Shown in pieces: positions 61,575-64,000 of a DNA stretch of 64,000 nucleotides (position 1 is its first letter; each line of letters starts with the position of its first letter). A model generated the notes under the pieces. It saw only the letters and a list, made by a program, of their open reading frames with translations, was not told where the DNA came from and made no database searches. Source of the stretch: Pseudoduganella ginsengisoli (GTDB lineage: Bacteria; Pseudomonadota; Gammaproteobacteria; Burkholderiales; Burkholderiaceae_D); NCBI RefSeq assembly GCF_009720865.1, contig NZ_WNLA01000014.1, positions 1 through 64,000 on the forward strand, given 5' to 3'. A program made the translations under genes and the position numbers.

Positions 61575-63134
61575 ATGGAAGAGCTGATCCACCTGTTGCA
61601 GACGGCCGCCCACTGTATGTGGAAATACCGCTGGCGCACCGCAGTTGTCGCGTGGACGGTTGCGCTGGCGGGCTGGACCGGAGTAGCCCTGCTCCCGAAT
61701 GAATACCAGACGTCCGCCCGCGTCTTTGTCGATACACAGGGCATCCTCAAGCCCCTGCTGTCCGGCATGACCAGCGTGCCCAATGTGGAACAGCAAGTGG
61801 CGATCATGAGCCGTACCCTGCTAAGCCGCCCCAATATCGAACGGGTAATGCGTATGGTCGACCTGGACATCCGCCAGGTCACGCCCCGAGAACACGAAAT
61901 CCGCATGGAAGAATTGTTGAGCCGTATTCGGATTGCCGGCACCGGCAGCTATGACATTTACACCATCACGTACAACGACCGCGATCCCCGACTGGTGCGC
62001 GACGTGGTCCAGTCGCTGCTGGCGATCTTTGTTGAAGGCAGTTTCCGGGGCAAGAAAGGCGAATCGGAAAAAGCCGTGCAATTCATCGACGAACAAATCA
62101 GCGCCTACGAAGAAAAGTTGCAGGCTGCAGAAGATTCCGTCAAAGAATTCAAATTGCGCCATAACGCACTGTTGCCACGGCCGGGACTGGACTATGGCAC
62201 GCAGCTCGCGCAATCGGCCGATGCACTCAATACAGCGCGCCTGGAATTGCTGGAAGCGGAACAGGCGCGCGATGCGATACGCCAGCAAATGCCGGGCATG
62301 GCCTTGCACGGCGCCGATATCCCGCAATCCGCGCAGATCGACGACCCTGAACTGGAAGTCCGCATTGCCGCCATCCACAAGTCGCTTGATGCATTGCAAA
62401 TGCAATATACGGACTTACATCCGGACGTCGTTGCGGCGCACCGCCTGCTGAAGCAGCTGGAACAGCGCAAGGCAGACAGCGCGGCCGACCAGTCGCCCAC
62501 CGCTGACCCCGGCAGGCGCTACAGTCCGATGTTGCAGCAAATTAAAGTTGCGTTGACCGAAGCGGATGCAAAAGCCGCGGCCATCCGTGCGCGCGTACGG
62601 GAACTGAGCGTGCGCCACGCACGGCTGGAGGCGCAAAGCAAAGCTGTACCGGAGCTGGAGTCCCAGCTGGCGCAATTGAACCGGGACTACCAGATCAACA
62701 AAGACAATTACGAAAAACTCATCAGCAAGCGGGAAGCTGCCAAACTGTCAGGCAGCTTGAGTTCGACCCAGGAAATGATGAATTTCCGCATCATTGATCC
62801 CCCCACGCTGCCCGTGCGGCCTGTTGGCCCGAACCGGTTCATTCTTAACTCGGCTGTTCTGGCATTGGCGCTGGCGGCAGCCTGGCTCGCGGCGGCAGCC
62901 GCCAACCGCAACGCGCCGGGCTTCACCAGCTTGCGCGACTTACGGGAATTCAGCGGAGTGCATGTGATCGGCACCATCGCCATGCACTGGACGCCGGCCC
63001 AACTGCACAGGCGCCGCCGCAGCCGCGCAGCCTTCGGCGCACTGGCGGCTTCGCTGCTACTGTCTTACGGGGGGCTGATGGCGCACACTCTGGCTACCGA
63101 TGGCAGCGTGTTCCACCCCATGATGGCCCCCTGA
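61575..63134 (+). CDS. XrtA-system polysaccharide chain length determinant (Wzz/GNVR type)
   Basis: A 519-residue inner membrane protein: the first helix is at about 22-40 (RTAVVAWTVALAGWTGVALL), then a Wzz-type N-domain (EYQTSARVFVDTQGILKPLL). A long periplasmic coiled coil (about 150-380) follows, and a GNVR-like stretch (ELESQLAQLNRDYQINKDNYEKLISKREAAKLSG) ends at IIDPPTLPVRPVGPNRF. A second helix at about 420-440 and another near the C-terminus complete it. It sets the length of an exopolysaccharide with the tyrosine kinase that follows 16 bases later. The usual outer membrane export gene is not seen before it. Confidence 0.9.
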   Translation: MEELIHLLQTAAHCMWKYRWRTAVVAWTVALAGWTGVALLPNEYQTSARVFVDTQGILKPLLSGMTSVPNVEQQVAIMSRTLLSRPNIERVMRMVDLDIRQVTPREHEIRMEELLSRIRIAGTGSYDIYTITYNDRDPRLVRDVVQSLLAIFVEGSFRGKKGESEKAVQFIDEQISAYEEKLQAAEDSVKEFKLRHNALLPRPGLDYGTQLAQSADALNTARLELLEAEQARDAIRQQMPGMALHGADIPQSAQIDDPELEVRIAAIHKSLDALQMQYTDLHPDVVAAHRLLKQLEQRKADSAADQSPTADPGRRYSPMLQQIKVALTEADAKAAAIRARVRELSVRHARLEAQSKAVPELESQLAQLNRDYQINKDNYEKLISKREAAKLSGSLSSTQEMMNFRIIDPPTLPVRPVGPNRFILNSAVLALALAAAWLAAAAANRNAPGFTSLRDLREFSGVHVIGTIAMHWTPAQLHRRRRSRAAFGALAASLLLSYGGLMAHTLATDGSVFHPMMAP

Positions 63135-63150
63135 CTCAGGAACCCGCGCC

Positions 63151-63852
63151 ATGCGTAGCAACCTGCCAGCGCGCCCCGACTGGATGATGGCGGCACACGC
63201 TGTCGCCGAAGAATTTCGCGTGATTAAGCGCCCGTTATTGCGTACGCTGCGCGACGGCAGCGCTACCGCCGGCAATTTGATTGCCGTCACCAGCGCCATG
63301 CCGGGCGAAGGCAAGAGCTTTTGCGCGTTAAACCTGGCGCTCAGCATGGCCGTCGAGCGCGATACGACGGTCTTGCTGGTCGATGCCCACATGACCCGGC
63401 CGGCATTGCCCCATATGCTGGGTCTACCCGATGGCCCTGGCATGATGGACGTGCTGCTGGACGATACGCTCAGTGTTGCCGACGTGATCGTCAAAACCGG
63501 GAGTGCCGCGCTCAGTGTCTTGCCGGCGGGCCAAAGCAGTCATCACGCGGTGGAATTGCTGGCCAGCCGCAATATGGGACGCCTGCTGCACGAACTGGCA
63601 TCGCGCTATGCGGACCGCATCATCATTTTCGATACCGCACCGCTGCTGGGCACGTCGGAAGCCAGCGTGCTGGCGACACAAATGGGCCAGGTGGTGCTGG
63701 TGGTCGATGCTCAGACCACCACACGCGCCAGTCTCGCTGAAGCACTGCGCCAGTTGGACCCTTGCCCCCATGTGCACTTGGTCTACAACAAAACCCAGAC
63801 CCCGCTGCTGAAATCTGCGTGGCGCCCAGTTCCGCCACTGCATACCAGATAA
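63151..63852 (+). CDS. XrtA-associated tyrosine autokinase (CpsD/CapB family)
   Basis: A 233-residue P-loop protein with Walker A (SAMPGEGKSFCALNLAL), Walker A' (TVLLVDAHMTRPALPHML) and Walker B (ADRIIIFDTAPLL). These are the BY-kinase motifs, and AEEFRVIKRPLLRTL before them is typical of the XrtA-linked type. The expected Tyr-rich C-terminal tail is absent: the protein ends LKSAWRPVPPLHTR, so autophosphorylation may differ. It should act with the chain-length protein to control polymer length. AGGA lies 9 bases before ATG. Confidence 0.9.
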   Translation: MRSNLPARPDWMMAAHAVAEEFRVIKRPLLRTLRDGSATAGNLIAVTSAMPGEGKSFCALNLALSMAVERDTTVLLVDAHMTRPALPHMLGLPDGPGMMDVLLDDTLSVADVIVKTGSAALSVLPAGQSSHHAVELLASRNMGRLLHELASRYADRIIIFDTAPLLGTSEASVLATQMGQVVLVVDAQTTTRASLAEALRQLDPCPHVHLVYNKTQTPLLKSAWRPVPPLHTR

Positions 63853-63864
63853 CGAGGAGAAGCG

Positions 63865-64000
63865 ATGGCCCCGCCTACCATGACGCAGCAAGCCTGCCAC
63901 GCGGAAACCGCCCGGCCACCGCTGGTGATCCATATTACGGATGCGGTGGATACGGACGAAAATTTGCTGTGCCTGCTTCGGCAAATGCCGCCCGGCCGTT
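63865..64000 (+). CDS. Start of a probable PEP-CTERM/XrtA-system glycosyltransferase (partial)
   Basis: ATG 63865 follows GAGGAGaagcg, 12 bases after the tyrosine kinase stop; 45 codons are visible before the window ends. The sequence ARPPLVIHITDAVDTDENLL then LLRQMPPGR resembles the N-terminus of the TIGR03088-type XrtA glycosyltransferases (LIAHVIHRFDVGGLENGL, MPPERY pattern). It probably adds sugars to the exopolysaccharide. Too little is present to be certain. Confidence 0.6.
   Translation, partial: MAPPTMTQQACHAETARPPLVIHITDAVDTDENLLCLLRQMPPGR

Overview
The window (about 60% GC by eye, dense coding, Shine-Dalgarno motifs at many starts) looks like a chromosomal segment of a betaproteobacterium, most likely Burkholderiales and probably Oxalobacteraceae (Massilia/Duganella/Janthinobacterium type). 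This is inferred from the XrtA/PEP-CTERM exopolysaccharide genes, the chr and czc metal loci, the OsmC-YcaO fusion and the glycine riboswitch. No rRNA, tRNA, CRISPR array or intact insertion sequence was recognised.

Layout. 0-14 kb: a lipoprotein and a membrane-anchored FGE-like protein, a hybrid sensor kinase, a secreted M4 metalloprotease, a Cache-domain protein with an overlapping family-3 binding protein, a metallophosphoesterase, the OsmC-YcaO fusion and a large propeller-GGDEF protein. 14-18 kb: two orphan genes (a possible cysteine peptidase and a membrane protein), then lemA with two TPM-domain genes. 18-33 kb: metal resistance. A copper P-type ATPase with a small Met/His-rich partner lies behind two FNR-type dyads. 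A chromate operon (chrB, LysE exporter, chrA, superoxide dismutase) follows, with a truncated second chrB. Then come sdaA under a tandem glycine riboswitch and a czcICBA efflux operon whose end overlaps truC.

33-44 kb: MgtC protein, a secreted M35 protease facing a gene that encodes only the protease's N-terminal domain, a tyrosine recombinase divergent from a small AT-hook/coiled-coil protein, an HscC chaperone with a J-like/TonB-like fusion partner, a KTSC protein and a TRAP transporter pair. 44-51 kb: redox and nitric-oxide genes (YdeP-type molybdoenzyme, NDH-2-like flavoprotein, Rrf2 regulator, Hmp flavohaemoglobin, aquaporin). 51-64 kb: YdcF protein, a second hybrid kinase, a 0.6 kb AT-rich gap, and the start of an XrtA/PEP-CTERM locus (PrsT, FAD oxidoreductase, acyltransferase, PEP-CTERM protein, chain-length protein, tyrosine kinase, start of a likely glycosyltransferase).

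The most unusual signal is a dispersed 12-bp palindrome, GTGACGCGTCAC, found seven times (four perfect, three with one mismatch). All seven lie between genes and all have AT-rich shoulders. Three of them bracket the 88-residue AT-hook/coiled-coil gene at 37182-37448. The architecture resembles matS/MatP or SlmA systems (GTGAC or GTGA arms), but the protein is unlike either. It may be an undescribed DNA-organising or regulatory system.
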